Shown one piece after another: positions 1-5,903 of a DNA stretch of 12,240 nt. This DNA comes from Clostridia bacterium (GTDB taxonomy: Bacteria > Bacillota > Clostridia > Christensenellales > Aristaeellaceae). Within the stretch, counting starts at the first letter, position 1; each line of letters opens with the position of its first letter. The notes beneath the pieces are model-generated. The model saw nothing but the letters and a program-made list of their open reading frames with translations, was not told the origin of the DNA and ran no database searches. The stretch covers positions 1-12,240 of the forward strand of contig JAEDGL010000072.1 of assembly GCA_016297535.1 (NCBI GenBank), written 5' to 3'. Made by a program: the position numbers and the translations under genes.

Positions 1-384
1 GCAGGTTTGCTCATCCAGCTGGCTGAGCAGGCTGGCCAGGTTGTTTTCAATCTGCTGCGCCACCTGCTGCTGCAATTCCACTGCCGCACCGGTGGGCACC
101 AGCAGCACCGTGCGGCGGTTTTGCTGGCTGCGCTGGCGGATGACCATGCCCTTCTCCTCCAGCTGGTTAACCATGCGGTTAACCTGCTGCTTTTTCATGG
201 TGGAGCGCGTAATCAGCTCGCTCAGCTGCACGCCGCCGTGTTCCAGTACAATGGCCAGCAGCAAAAACTCCGTCTGCGACAAAGCCTCCACATGCAGCGC
301 ACGGATACGGCGTGAAATTTTTTCGTTGTACAGGCGGTGAAAAATCAGCATCTGGCGGCTGAGCTGCCGGGTTTGATCCAACAT
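1..384 (-). CDS. MarR-family transcriptional regulator (C-terminus beyond window edge)
   Basis: A reading frame opens at ATG 384-382 and runs uninterrupted to the left edge, giving 128 visible residues; MarR proteins are usually about 140-160. The start is supported by AGGAGG at 394-399 with a 9-base spacer. The protein is mostly helical with a winged helix-turn-helix: residues about 38-60 (SQTEFLLLAIVLEHGG then LSELITRS), a recognition helix at about 61-79 (TMKKQQVNRMVNQLEEKG), and a wing at about 81-98 (VIRQRSQQNRRTVLLVPT) followed by the TGA-x5-QQQV helix typical of the family. MarR proteins are dimeric DNA-binding repressors that release palindromic operators on binding small aromatic ligands or on oxidation; the ligand cannot be read here. 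It diverges from the HEAT-repeat gene at 555, and the 170 bases between them carry three palindromes, so self-regulation and control of that gene are likely (inference). Confidence 0.93.
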   Translation of the reverse strand, partial: MLDQTRQLSRQMLIFHRLYNEKISRRIRALHVEALSQTEFLLLAIVLEHGGVQLSELITRSTMKKQQVNRMVNQLEEKGMVIRQRSQQNRRTVLLVPTGAAVELQQQVAQQIENNLASLLSQLDEQTC

Positions 385-417
385 GGCACAACGCCTCCTC
401 GCGGTTTGTGTCCATTC

Positions 418-435
418 TGTAAACTTGGGTTTACA
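418..435. promoter_or_regulatory. Palindrome 1, candidate MarR operator
   Basis: TGTAAAC (418-424), a 4-base spacer TTGG, then GTTTACA (429-435) form a perfect 7-base inverted repeat. It sits 4 bases upstream of the -35 box of the rightward promoter and 19 bases upstream of the MarR ribosome binding site, so it would lie in the early transcribed region or promoter of the leftward MarR gene. MarR dimers commonly bind 16-20 base palindromes next to their own gene. Assignment to this regulator is inference from position. Confidence 0.6.
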
Positions 436-439
436 ATCG

Positions 440-467
440 TTGACACCGTTCATCAAGCGGGTATAAT
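440..467 (+). promoter_or_regulatory. Near-consensus sigma-A promoter for the HEAT-repeat gene
   Basis: TTGACA at 440-445 and TATAAT at 462-467 are both exact consensus hexamers, separated by 16 bases (one short of optimal). Transcription would start near 474, giving an untranslated leader of about 80 bases before the ATG at 555. The promoter is bracketed by palindromes on both sides. A promoter this strong in front of a small accessory protein usually implies repression. Confidence 0.85.
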
Positions 468-468
468 A

Positions 469-484
469 GTAAATGAACATTTAC
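469..484. promoter_or_regulatory. Palindrome 2, candidate operator at the transcription start
   Basis: GTAAATG (469-475), AA, then CATTTAC (478-484) form a perfect 7-base inverted repeat starting one base after the -10 box. A protein bound here would block initiation from the rightward promoter. The half-site GTAAA matches that in palindrome 1 (TGTAAAC). Operator role is inferred. Confidence 0.55.
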
Positions 485-489
485 CGTCA

Positions 490-526
490 TTGTTTTCTTA
501 CAAACAATATTGTAAAAAGAAAACAA
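490..526. promoter_or_regulatory. Palindrome 3, nested inverted repeat in the leader of the HEAT-repeat gene
   Basis: The outer arms TTGTTTTCTT (490-499) and AAGAAAACAA (517-526) are a perfect 10-base inverted repeat. Nested inside are TTACAA (498-503) and TTGTAA (510-515) with the 10-base palindrome ACAATATTGT at 504-513. It could be a third regulator site (the half-site again contains TTGTAA/TTACAA) or a leader RNA hairpin. No U-tract follows it, so it is not a terminator. Confidence 0.5.
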
Positions 527-554
527 CGGATTGTCAAGAACGGAGGAAGAAGGC

Positions 555-887
555 ATGTTTGGCAACAAGCTTGGAAAAATCGAAAAAATGGTCAGCAAAA
601 ACCAGCCGGAAAAGCTGGAAGGGCTGCTGAAGGACAAGGATCTGAACGTGGTGCTCGCCGCCATCGACGGGCTTGGAAAGTGCACGGGCGATGTGGCCTT
701 TAACGCGCTGGTGCCCCTGATTCTCAGCCCCGATGTACAGGTGCGCGTTCACGCGGTGGATGCGCTGGGCACGATGGGCCTGCCCAAGGCGCGCACCTTC
801 CTGCTGCATCAGAAGGAGACGGAAAAGGAGCCGCCCGTACTGAACGCCATCGAGGAAGCGCTCAAAAAGATCAGCGTGAAGGTGTAA
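555..887 (+). CDS. Small HEAT-repeat protein
   Basis: A 110-residue soluble protein. The start at ATG 555 is preferred over the upstream in-frame TTG at 531 because GGAGG at 542-546 lies 8 bases before it. After a charged N-terminal segment (GNKLGKIEKMVSKNQPEKL), residues about 24-86 form two HEAT-like helical hairpins: LLKDKDLNVVLAAIDGLGKC, and SPDVQVRVHAVDALGTMGLPKA with the characteristic V-R-x-x-A-x-x-A-L-G pattern. The C-terminal NAIEEALKKI suggests part of another helix. HEAT repeats are protein-interaction scaffolds, and short stand-alone versions are common in Clostridia with no assigned role. There is no signal peptide or membrane segment. It is transcribed alone from the promoter at 440 and ends at the hairpin at 895. 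Family assignment is firm; function is unknown, though divergence from a MarR gene suggests the regulator controls it. Confidence 0.88.
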   Translation: MFGNKLGKIEKMVSKNQPEKLEGLLKDKDLNVVLAAIDGLGKCTGDVAFNALVPLILSPDVQVRVHAVDALGTMGLPKARTFLLHQKETEKEPPVLNAIEEALKKISVKV

Positions 888-894
888 TACCGTT

Positions 895-929
895 CCCCCA
901 GTCCGCTATGGGCTGGGGGGTTGGTTTTT
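895..929 (+). terminator. Intrinsic terminator of the HEAT-repeat gene
   Basis: CCCCCAG (895-901) pairs with CTGGGGG (913-919). The stem extends inward through a T-G wobble and two C-G pairs to a 5-base loop (905-909), and T-rich sequence (TTGGTTTTT) follows. It begins 7 bases after the TAA at 885-887. The same hairpin also lies just beyond the 3' end of the leftward helicase, but on that strand no U-tract follows, so it may help only partly there. Confidence 0.8.
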
Positions 930-3900
930 CAGCTGAAAAACAGCGCTCGGATATCCTCCTCGGTCAGGTTTTTCAGCTCTGTTTCGCCCGCCATAACCAC
1001 GCGGTCGAAAATGGCGCGCTTGCGCGCGGAGAGATCGGTTACCTTTTCCTCGATGGTACCCTGCGCAATCAGGCGCAGCACATCCACATCCCGGGTCTGG
1101 CCAATGCGGTGCGCCCGGTCCGTGGCCTGATCCTCGGTGGCAGGGTTCCACCACGGGTCGTAGTGGATCACCAGATCCGCGCCGGTCAGATTGAGACCGG
1201 TGCCGCCCGCCTTGAGGGAAATCAGGAACACCTTGCCCTCGCCGCCGTTAAAGCGGTCGCACAGCTGCTGGCGCTGCTCCGGCCTGGTTTCGCCATCCAG
1301 GTACAGGCATTGTACGCCCTCGCGCCCAAGGCGCTTGCGGATGATCTGCAGCATACCCACAAACTGCGAAAAGATGAGCATGCGCCGCCTGGAGGCAATG
1401 GCGTTGTGCACGGTTTGCACCAGCAGCTCCAGCTTTCCGCTGGTGCCCTCGTAATCGGCAAGAAAGAGCCTGGGATGGCAGCAGACCTGGCGCAGCTTGA
1501 GCAGTATGCTCAGCACCTGCATCCTGGCGCGCGGAAGGGAGCCATCCTCCAGAGCCTGTCCCACATGCTGGCGCAGGGTTTGCATCAGGCTGTCGTACAC
1601 GCGGGTCTGCTCGGGCGTCATGGCGGCGTACAGGCATTGTTCGCGCTTTCTGGGCAGATCCTTGAGCACTTCATCCTTGAGACGGCGCATCAGGAACGGG
1701 CGGATACGCTCGCGCAGCTCCTCGGCATGCTCGCCTCCGCCGTAGCGGCGCAGGAAGGACGCCTGCGTGCCCAGATAGCCGGGCAGGATAAAATCAAAAA
1801 TGCTCCACAATTCGCCGGTATGGTTTTCCATGGGCGTGCCGGTCAGCGCAATGCGCACCTGCGCGTTCAGCTCCTTGGCCGCCACCGCACCCAGCGACTG
1901 GGCGTTTTTCACGCTCTGCGCCTCATCCAGCACGGCAAAGCGCAGAGGGATATCCTTGAGATAGTCGATATCGCGCCGCAGAAGCGGATAGCTGGTGAGG
2001 ATAACGTCCACATCCTCCTCCTGCCTGAGGCTTTCGATGGCCCGGCGGCGCTCATCTCTTGCGCCGGTAATCACGCGCACCACCAGCGTTTCATCAAAGC
2101 GCTTGAGCTCGGCCAGCCAGTGATAGGTAAGCGAGGTGGGCGTTACGATCATGCTTTTCTGCGTGCCGTCGCGCCGCTTGGCCGCAGACAGTGCGGCAAT
2201 GATCTGCACCGTTTTGCCAAGGCCCATCTCATCGGCCAGAATGCCGCCCATGCGTGCCTCGTAAAGGCTGAACAGCCAGCCCGTACCGCGCTTTTGATAA
2301 TCCTGCAGCTTGCGCTGAAGCTTCGCGGGCACGTACTGGTCCACCACGGGCCGGCTGTCGCCCAGCGCGCTCATCGCGGCCTCCACCTCTACATCGGCCT
2401 CGGTTCTTGCGCCCGCCATGCGCAGCATGCTCACCATGTAGGCAGCGCGGTACGCGCCAAAGCTGAGCTCGCGCGCCTCCTCATCCGCCCGCGGGTCATC
2501 CAGCGCCGCGGCGTCCAGCAGCTCCTGCACCACGGGGGCAAGGCCGCTTAAATCGCGCACATCCAGAAATTCGCCGGTTTTCAGGCGCACATACTGCTGC
2601 CGCTGCGCCACGGCCTGCAGAATGGGCAGCACCTCCGGCAATGCTTCTCCATCCTCCAGAAGGGAAAACACCAGCCTGCCGCCCCGCATGTGGAACGATG
2701 CCCTGGCATTCAGCCTGCGCGGCTTTACCTTTTCAAAGGCGGTGGAGGCATACACCGTGCACAGCCTGTTGAGCTCCGCTACCCCCTGCGTGCAAAAAGC
2801 GAGGATATCGCGCGAACGCCTGAGCACAATGCGCCCGCTGCGCACGGAAAACCCCGCGTCGGAAAAGAAACGCAGCAATTCGCTCTCGGCGCGTCCGTCG
2901 CGCAAAAGCAGACGGCCGTCCTCCAGCGTGGGCACACCCGCGCGTACAGGGGCCCCATCCCCGGTTTTTTCGGGCATTTCCTGGCTGAAGGGATGCAAAA
3001 CCGTTTCGCCGTAATGAAACTCCACCCGCGCTTCCACATTGCCGCCAACCAGATCCAGATAGGTTACCGCCCGGAACGGCGCGGTAATCAACCGGGCCCG
3101 CAGCTCCGGCGAGGGCGCCACGGTGCCCACGGTGGATAGCGCGGGCAGGAGCGTGGCCAGGGTATCCTCCGCATCGCGCGCGGGATAGCGAAAGGCCGTG
3201 CCCTCGCTGCAAAGCAGGCGGCAAACGCGCGCCTGCGTGCTGTGCAGATGCACCACCTTGCCCTCATAGAGCACATAGCGCCCGTCCGGCGTAATCAGGC
3301 GCAGGCTCTCTGCCCCCTCGGCGCTTACGCTGAGCTCCGTGGGCGAGAGCGCTACGGAAAAGCACAGGGGCAGCTCCATCGTGCGCACGCCGGATTGCAG
3401 CTGCTTCTGATCCTCGCACAGCAGCACAAAGCTGTGCGTTTCAAAATAGCGAAGGGCGCTGTGCAAAAGCGCGCCGCTCATCAGCACAAAGCGTCCGTCA
3501 CAGGCAGGGCCGCGCTCGCGCTCGTCATAATCAATGGTGATGCCGTCCTCCCAGTCGCGCAGGGTGCGCGCCCTGAGCGGGATATGGTTCATGAGCAGGG
3601 TCAGCATGCGCTCATCCTCGCGGGAAAAGCGCATTACGCCGGGGCGGTAGGCAAATTTTTCCGAAAGGGGCAGATTGGCGCCCAGCGCATAGCAGGTAAG
3701 CAGGTCGGCAATGCTCCTGACGGCATACAGCCGCTCCTGTCCGGCGGACAGGCCAAGCCCCACCCTGCCATCGCCATACAGGCGCAGCGTGGCCTGAAGG
3801 CGGATGGTTTCGCCCCCCGGCATGGCACGTCCCAGCGCCAGCAGCATCTGCTCGCCCAGCGCCAGCTCGTTTTCCTGCTGCATGTGAACAAGCCGTCCAT

Positions 3901-4144
3901 CCTCGCGCGCCTTCAACACGGCGGCCACCGCATGGGTGCACAGCCCATCCGACGCGCCGCAGGTGCAGGCAAACGTGCCGTTGGCAAACAGCGTTACCGT
4001 GTGCGCGGGCGTGGAGCCCACGCCATAGCACAGCGCGCGTTCCCGGCCCAGAGAAGGCACAACGCTTACGCTGCCGCGTCTGAACAGCTGTTCCCCCTGC
4101 TGAAAGCTTTCCGTATCCGTAGGAAAATGATCAAACAGCTTCAT
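929..4144 (-). CDS. SWIM zinc-finger SNF2-family DEAD/DEAH helicase
   Basis: A 1071-residue Swi2/Snf2-type ATPase that would translocate on double-stranded DNA and remodel protein-DNA complexes in the cytoplasm. ATG 4144-4142 follows GGGAGG (4150-4155) by 5 bases. In order: an N-terminal SWIM zinc motif C60-x-C62-x6-C69-x-H71; a long middle region (about 90-600) corresponding to the SNF2-associated segment of Firmicute homologues; RecA lobe 1 with Walker A DEMGLGKT (K644), motif Ia TPTSL, Walker B as D740-E-A-Q743, and motif III LTGTPMEN (767-774); RecA lobe 2 with motif V GGTGLNLTGADLVIHYDPWWNPA and motif VI D1009-RAHRIGQ1016, containing the expected arginines. All catalytic motifs are intact and the length is usual. 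Stand-alone SWIM/SNF2 genes of this kind are widespread in Clostridia, and no methylase, nuclease or other defence partner is adjacent, so a general DNA-maintenance or transcription-related role is the modest inference. Confidence 0.96.
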   Translation of the reverse strand: MKLFDHFPTDTESFQQGEQLFRRGSVSVVPSLGRERALCYGVGSTPAHTVTLFANGTFACTCGASDGLCTHAVAAVLKAREDGRLVHMQQENELALGEQMLLALGRAMPGGETIRLQATLRLYGDGRVGLGLSAGQERLYAVRSIADLLTCYALGANLPLSEKFAYRPGVMRFSREDERMLTLLMNHIPLRARTLRDWEDGITIDYDERERGPACDGRFVLMSGALLHSALRYFETHSFVLLCEDQKQLQSGVRTMELPLCFSVALSPTELSVSAEGAESLRLITPDGRYVLYEGKVVHLHSTQARVCRLLCSEGTAFRYPARDAEDTLATLLPALSTVGTVAPSPELRARLITAPFRAVTYLDLVGGNVEARVEFHYGETVLHPFSQEMPEKTGDGAPVRAGVPTLEDGRLLLRDGRAESELLRFFSDAGFSVRSGRIVLRRSRDILAFCTQGVAELNRLCTVYASTAFEKVKPRRLNARASFHMRGGRLVFSLLEDGEALPEVLPILQAVAQRQQYVRLKTGEFLDVRDLSGLAPVVQELLDAAALDDPRADEEARELSFGAYRAAYMVSMLRMAGARTEADVEVEAAMSALGDSRPVVDQYVPAKLQRKLQDYQKRGTGWLFSLYEARMGGILADEMGLGKTVQIIAALSAAKRRDGTQKSMIVTPTSLTYHWLAELKRFDETLVVRVITGARDERRRAIESLRQEEDVDVILTSYPLLRRDIDYLKDIPLRFAVLDEAQSVKNAQSLGAVAAKELNAQVRIALTGTPMENHTGELWSIFDFILPGYLGTQASFLRRYGGGEHAEELRERIRPFLMRRLKDEVLKDLPRKREQCLYAAMTPEQTRVYDSLMQTLRQHVGQALEDGSLPRARMQVLSILLKLRQVCCHPRLFLADYEGTSGKLELLVQTVHNAIASRRRMLIFSQFVGMLQIIRKRLGREGVQCLYLDGETRPEQRQQLCDRFNGGEGKVFLISLKAGGTGLNLTGADLVIHYDPWWNPATEDQATDRAHRIGQTRDVDVLRLIAQGTIEEKVTDLSARKRAIFDRVVMAGETELKNLTEEDIRALFFS

Positions 4145-4156
4145 TGGTTCCTCCCA

Positions 4157-4439
4157 TCAAAGCAAAGCCGTCAAAACCTTAGTTTGTATCACTTCTGTGC
4201 GCTGTACGCCCATTCCTGCCTGTAAAATGCCTATCCTTCGAAAAAAAAGTGCATATTGCCCGCCAAAGCGGACAAACTGATACCGAAACGCCGCCACCGG
4301 TGGATGAAAACGCGCGTCTGCCTTTGTTTTTTTCAAACAAAGCAGCCCTGATGCGGGGCGCACCAGGGCGATGTGTGGGATGTGTGAGTGTAAAAAGAAA
4401 GCCGTTTCCGCGCGCTTGCACCACAGCGGAGTTTCCACA
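4157..4439. other. Intergenic region upstream of the helicase, with scattered hairpins
   Basis: No convincing gene is seen. The region holds several inverted repeats: TTGCCCGC/GCGGACAA (4256-4263 and 4268-4275, one mismatch), the palindrome CCACCGGTGG near 4293, CTTTGTTT/AAACAAAG (4322-4329 and 4335-4342), and GCCCTG-A-TGCG/CGCA-C-CAGGGC (4345-4369, one mismatch, GGG loop). The helicase promoter must lie here or further right, but I could not pick a -35/-10 pair with confidence. Open frames cross the region on both strands, but they also run through the hairpin array and have no ribosome binding site or recognisable protein family. Confidence 0.6.
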
Positions 4440-4467
4440 GAGAGGGCGCATCCGCTGCGCCCTCTCC
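4440..4467. repeat. 28-base palindromic direct repeat, left copy
   Basis: GAGAGGGCGCA, TCCGC, TGCGCCCTCTC plus one C. It is identical base for base to 4736-4763 and bounds the hairpin array on the left. It is both a direct repeat of the right copy and self-complementary, so each copy can fold into an 11-bp hairpin. Confidence 0.9.
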
Positions 4468-4763
4468 CAGCGTGTCGAAAAAGCTCGCTGCGCGATCTTT
4501 TCCGCCAGAAACAGGCGGAAATGTTTTCGGCAAGGCCGAAAACTCCCCGCCCGCCCGGCAAAGCCGGGCGATACGAACCAAAGTCAGAGGGGCTGCGGCC
4601 CCTCTGACAACTCCCCTGGGAGGAGTCCAGTGACATGTGCGGGGCTCGAAAGCCTTGCACAGCAAGGCTTTCCTTACACCATTTGCCGCCCGGCGAGCAG
4701 GCAAATGGTGCATTCCCGTCGTTTTTCGACGCTCCGAGAGGGCGCATCCGCTGCGCCCTCTCC
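4440..4763. repeat. Multi-hairpin repeat element, copy 1 (about ten consecutive stem-loops)
   Basis: Inverted repeats follow one another almost without gaps. H1 4440-4466 (11 bp, loop TCCGC). H2 4499-4521 (8 bp). H3 4523-4543 (9 bp GTTTTCGGC, loop AAG). H4 4552-4570 (8 bp CGCCCGGC, loop AAA). H5 4583-4608 (11 bp GTCAGAGGGGC, loop TGCG). H6 4610-4626 (weak, 5 bp). H7 4648-4672 (11 bp GAAAGCCTTGC, loop ACA). H8 4677-4710 (11 bp CACCATTTGCC, 12-base loop). H9 4717-4731 (CGTCG, T5 loop). H10 4736-4762 (identical to H1). A further imperfect stem at 4479-4501 (10 bp plus mismatch, loop TGC) competes with H2. The two ends read inward as related motifs: AGCGTGTCGAAAAA on the plus strand from 4469, and AGCGTCGAAAAA on the minus strand from 4733. 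A partial second copy lies at 12186-12240. It could be a structured RNA, a palindromic mobile element, or a protein-binding array; I know of no matching named family. Confidence 0.85.
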
Positions 4764-4773
4764 ATTTTTTTTT
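4736..4773 (+). terminator. Right 28-base repeat plus T9: intrinsic terminator on the plus strand
   Basis: The second copy of the 28-base palindrome (4736-4763) forms an 11-bp G+C-rich hairpin, followed by CA and nine T residues (4765-4773). That is a textbook intrinsic terminator for rightward transcription, yet no rightward gene lies upstream within 3.8 kb. On the minus strand the hairpin comes 14 bases after the stop codon of the TIM-barrel gene at 4777, preceded rather than followed by an A/T tract, so it is a weaker terminator for that gene although it may protect the 3' end. Confidence 0.65.
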
Positions 4774-4776
4774 GAA

Positions 4777-5634
4777 TTACGCGGTTACACGGCGGAGATA
4801 GGCCAGGCCGTTGACCACCGCGGGAAGATTTTCCTCCATGCCTTCAAACTCCAGGGATACAACGCCCTGATAGCCGCTTTCGCGAATCACGTCCAGGCAT
4901 TCCTTTACGGGCACCACGCCGTGGCCCACAACGGTGCCGCGGATATGCTGTCCGCCGCGGGAGAGGAACCAGCCGTCGCCGGGATCAACCGCGTCCGCGC
5001 TTTTGCGCAGAAAATCCTTGGCGTGTACGTGGAAGGCGTAGGGAGCCGCCACCCTGACGGCGCTCAGATGATCCTCATCGGCGCAGATAAAGTTACCGAT
5101 ATCCACCAGCCAGCCGTAGTTGGGATGGTTGACGCCGTCGATCAGCGCCTTGACACGGCTGGAGTCCTGATAGATAAAGCCGTGGTTTTCCGTGCAGGTG
5201 CGAATGCCCTGCTGCGCGGCGTACTCCGTTACCTCGCGAATACGGGGAATCAGTTCTTCAATGCCCTGCTCCCAGGTCATGCCCTCGGGCAGCTTCCACG
5301 CAACGTCGTGACGCATAACGGGCGCGCCCAGCGCCTTGCATACGTCCACGCAGCCCTTCAGACGCGCGGGCTCGTCCTCAACGGGCACTCCCAGGCCGTT
5401 CAGCAGATCCGCGCCGATGGTGTAGGCGCAGATTTCAATGCCCAGTTCCTCGCAGTGCCTGCGCAGGGCGGCAGCGGTATCCATCAGGGTTTCATCCTCG
5501 GCACGCTTGGTCAGGGGCAGAAATTCGATGGCGTCAAAGCCCTGTTCCTTGGCCAGCCGGGCAACCTCGAAAAAGTCCGCACCGGTGGATTGCATGTAGT
5601 GGCTGTAGCTGTAGCTGGAAACACCGATTTTCAT
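4777..5634 (-). CDS. Sugar phosphate isomerase/epimerase, xylose-isomerase-like TIM barrel
   Basis: A 285-residue cytoplasmic protein of the AP-endonuclease-2/xylose-isomerase-like TIM-barrel superfamily, which uses a divalent metal to move a proton between carbons of keto- or aldo-sugars or polyols. The start codon 5634-5632 follows GGAGG by 7 bases. The strand order MKIGVSSYSY, GFDAIEFLP, EICAYTIG, TCTENHG, GWLVDIGNF, FHVHAKD, GVVSLEFEG is that of the family. Likely metal ligands, by pattern, are E149 (TEN), D178 (VDIGN), H204 (HVHAKD) and E262 (LEFEG). Length is normal and no key residue is missing. It is the distal gene of a leftward operon with the paralogous barrel at 5904-6749; an oxidoreductase remnant separates them. 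The substrate cannot be assigned; tagatose/psicose-3-epimerase, inosose-type or hydroxypyruvate-isomerase-like activities are all compatible. The stop codon is followed within 14 bases by the multi-hairpin element. Confidence 0.92.
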   Translation of the reverse strand: MKIGVSSYSYSHYMQSTGADFFEVARLAKEQGFDAIEFLPLTKRAEDETLMDTAAALRRHCEELGIEICAYTIGADLLNGLGVPVEDEPARLKGCVDVCKALGAPVMRHDVAWKLPEGMTWEQGIEELIPRIREVTEYAAQQGIRTCTENHGFIYQDSSRVKALIDGVNHPNYGWLVDIGNFICADEDHLSAVRVAAPYAFHVHAKDFLRKSADAVDPGDGWFLSRGGQHIRGTVVGHGVVPVKECLDVIRESGYQGVVSLEFEGMEENLPAVVNGLAYLRRVTA

Positions 5635-5679
5635 TCGTTTTCCTCCTTCATAATCGCTTCATGGCCTGTAGCGGCGGAT

Positions 5680-5879
5680 TCAGAATTCGCATTTCATGGC
5701 AAGCGTCTCCTGGGCGTTGCGCGCGGCAAGCACGCAGGGGCATGCGCGCTGCTTTATAAGCCCGGCGTTCAAATCACACAGGGCGTAGATCTCCACATGG
5801 GGGGATTTTTCTGGGAGGCGCTGAGATGCCCCCTGGCAATGTTCCCCGTGCCGGTCACGCCGGCTCCGATTTGGTCCAT
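5680..5879 (-). pseudogene. Remnant of a Gfo/Idh/MocA-family oxidoreductase (frameshifted, internally deleted)
   Basis: From ATG 5879-5877 the minus strand encodes MDQIGAGVTGTGNIARGH-LSASQKNP, an N-terminal Rossmann strand and dinucleotide loop (GxxGTGNIA) characteristic of Gfo/Idh/MocA NAD(P)-dependent sugar dehydrogenases. At a run of six C residues (plus strand 5799-5804) the frame shifts; the continuation PHVEIYALCDLNAG is the expected second beta strand with the D-x-N that contacts the cofactor ribose. After only about 20 further residues, ending VLAARNAQETLAMKCEF, a TGA stop occurs at 5682-5680. Family members are about 330-400 residues. The final segment resembles their C-terminal AAR-SAE helix, so most of the middle appears deleted (inference). 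It lies 24 bases after the stop of the upstream barrel gene and 45 bases before the next, as a former middle gene of the operon. Only a weak AAGGG precedes the start. Confidence 0.72.
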
Positions 5880-5903
5880 CGCCGGTTTGCCCTTTTTGGG
5901 GAG

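Noticed and set aside
179..415. A 78-codon minus-strand frame overlapping the MarR gene
   Set aside because: It is an out-of-frame shadow; the MarR winged helix is clear in the frame starting at 384.
908..2551. A 547-codon plus-strand open frame opposite the helicase
   Set aside because: It lies antisense to the conserved helicase motifs, has a low-complexity composition, and its start lies within the terminator hairpin.
929..4144. The SNF2 helicase as part of a phage-defence system
   Set aside because: All its neighbours are regulatory or metabolic. No methyltransferase, nuclease, phospholipase-D or other defence component is present, and stand-alone SWIM/SNF2 proteins are common in Clostridia.
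4440..4763. CRISPR array
   Set aside because: The units are all different palindromes rather than a repeated sequence with regular spacers; only the two boundary 28-mers are identical, and no cas gene is present.
4157..4765. Minus-strand open frames (up to 202 codons) across the multi-hairpin region
   Set aside because: Their sequence is dictated by inverted repeats, they have no ribosome binding site, and no protein family is recognisable.
4440..4773. Transposase-encoding insertion sequence
   Set aside because: The element is only about 330 bases and has no transposase frame. A non-autonomous mobile element remains possible, but no target-site duplication is evident.
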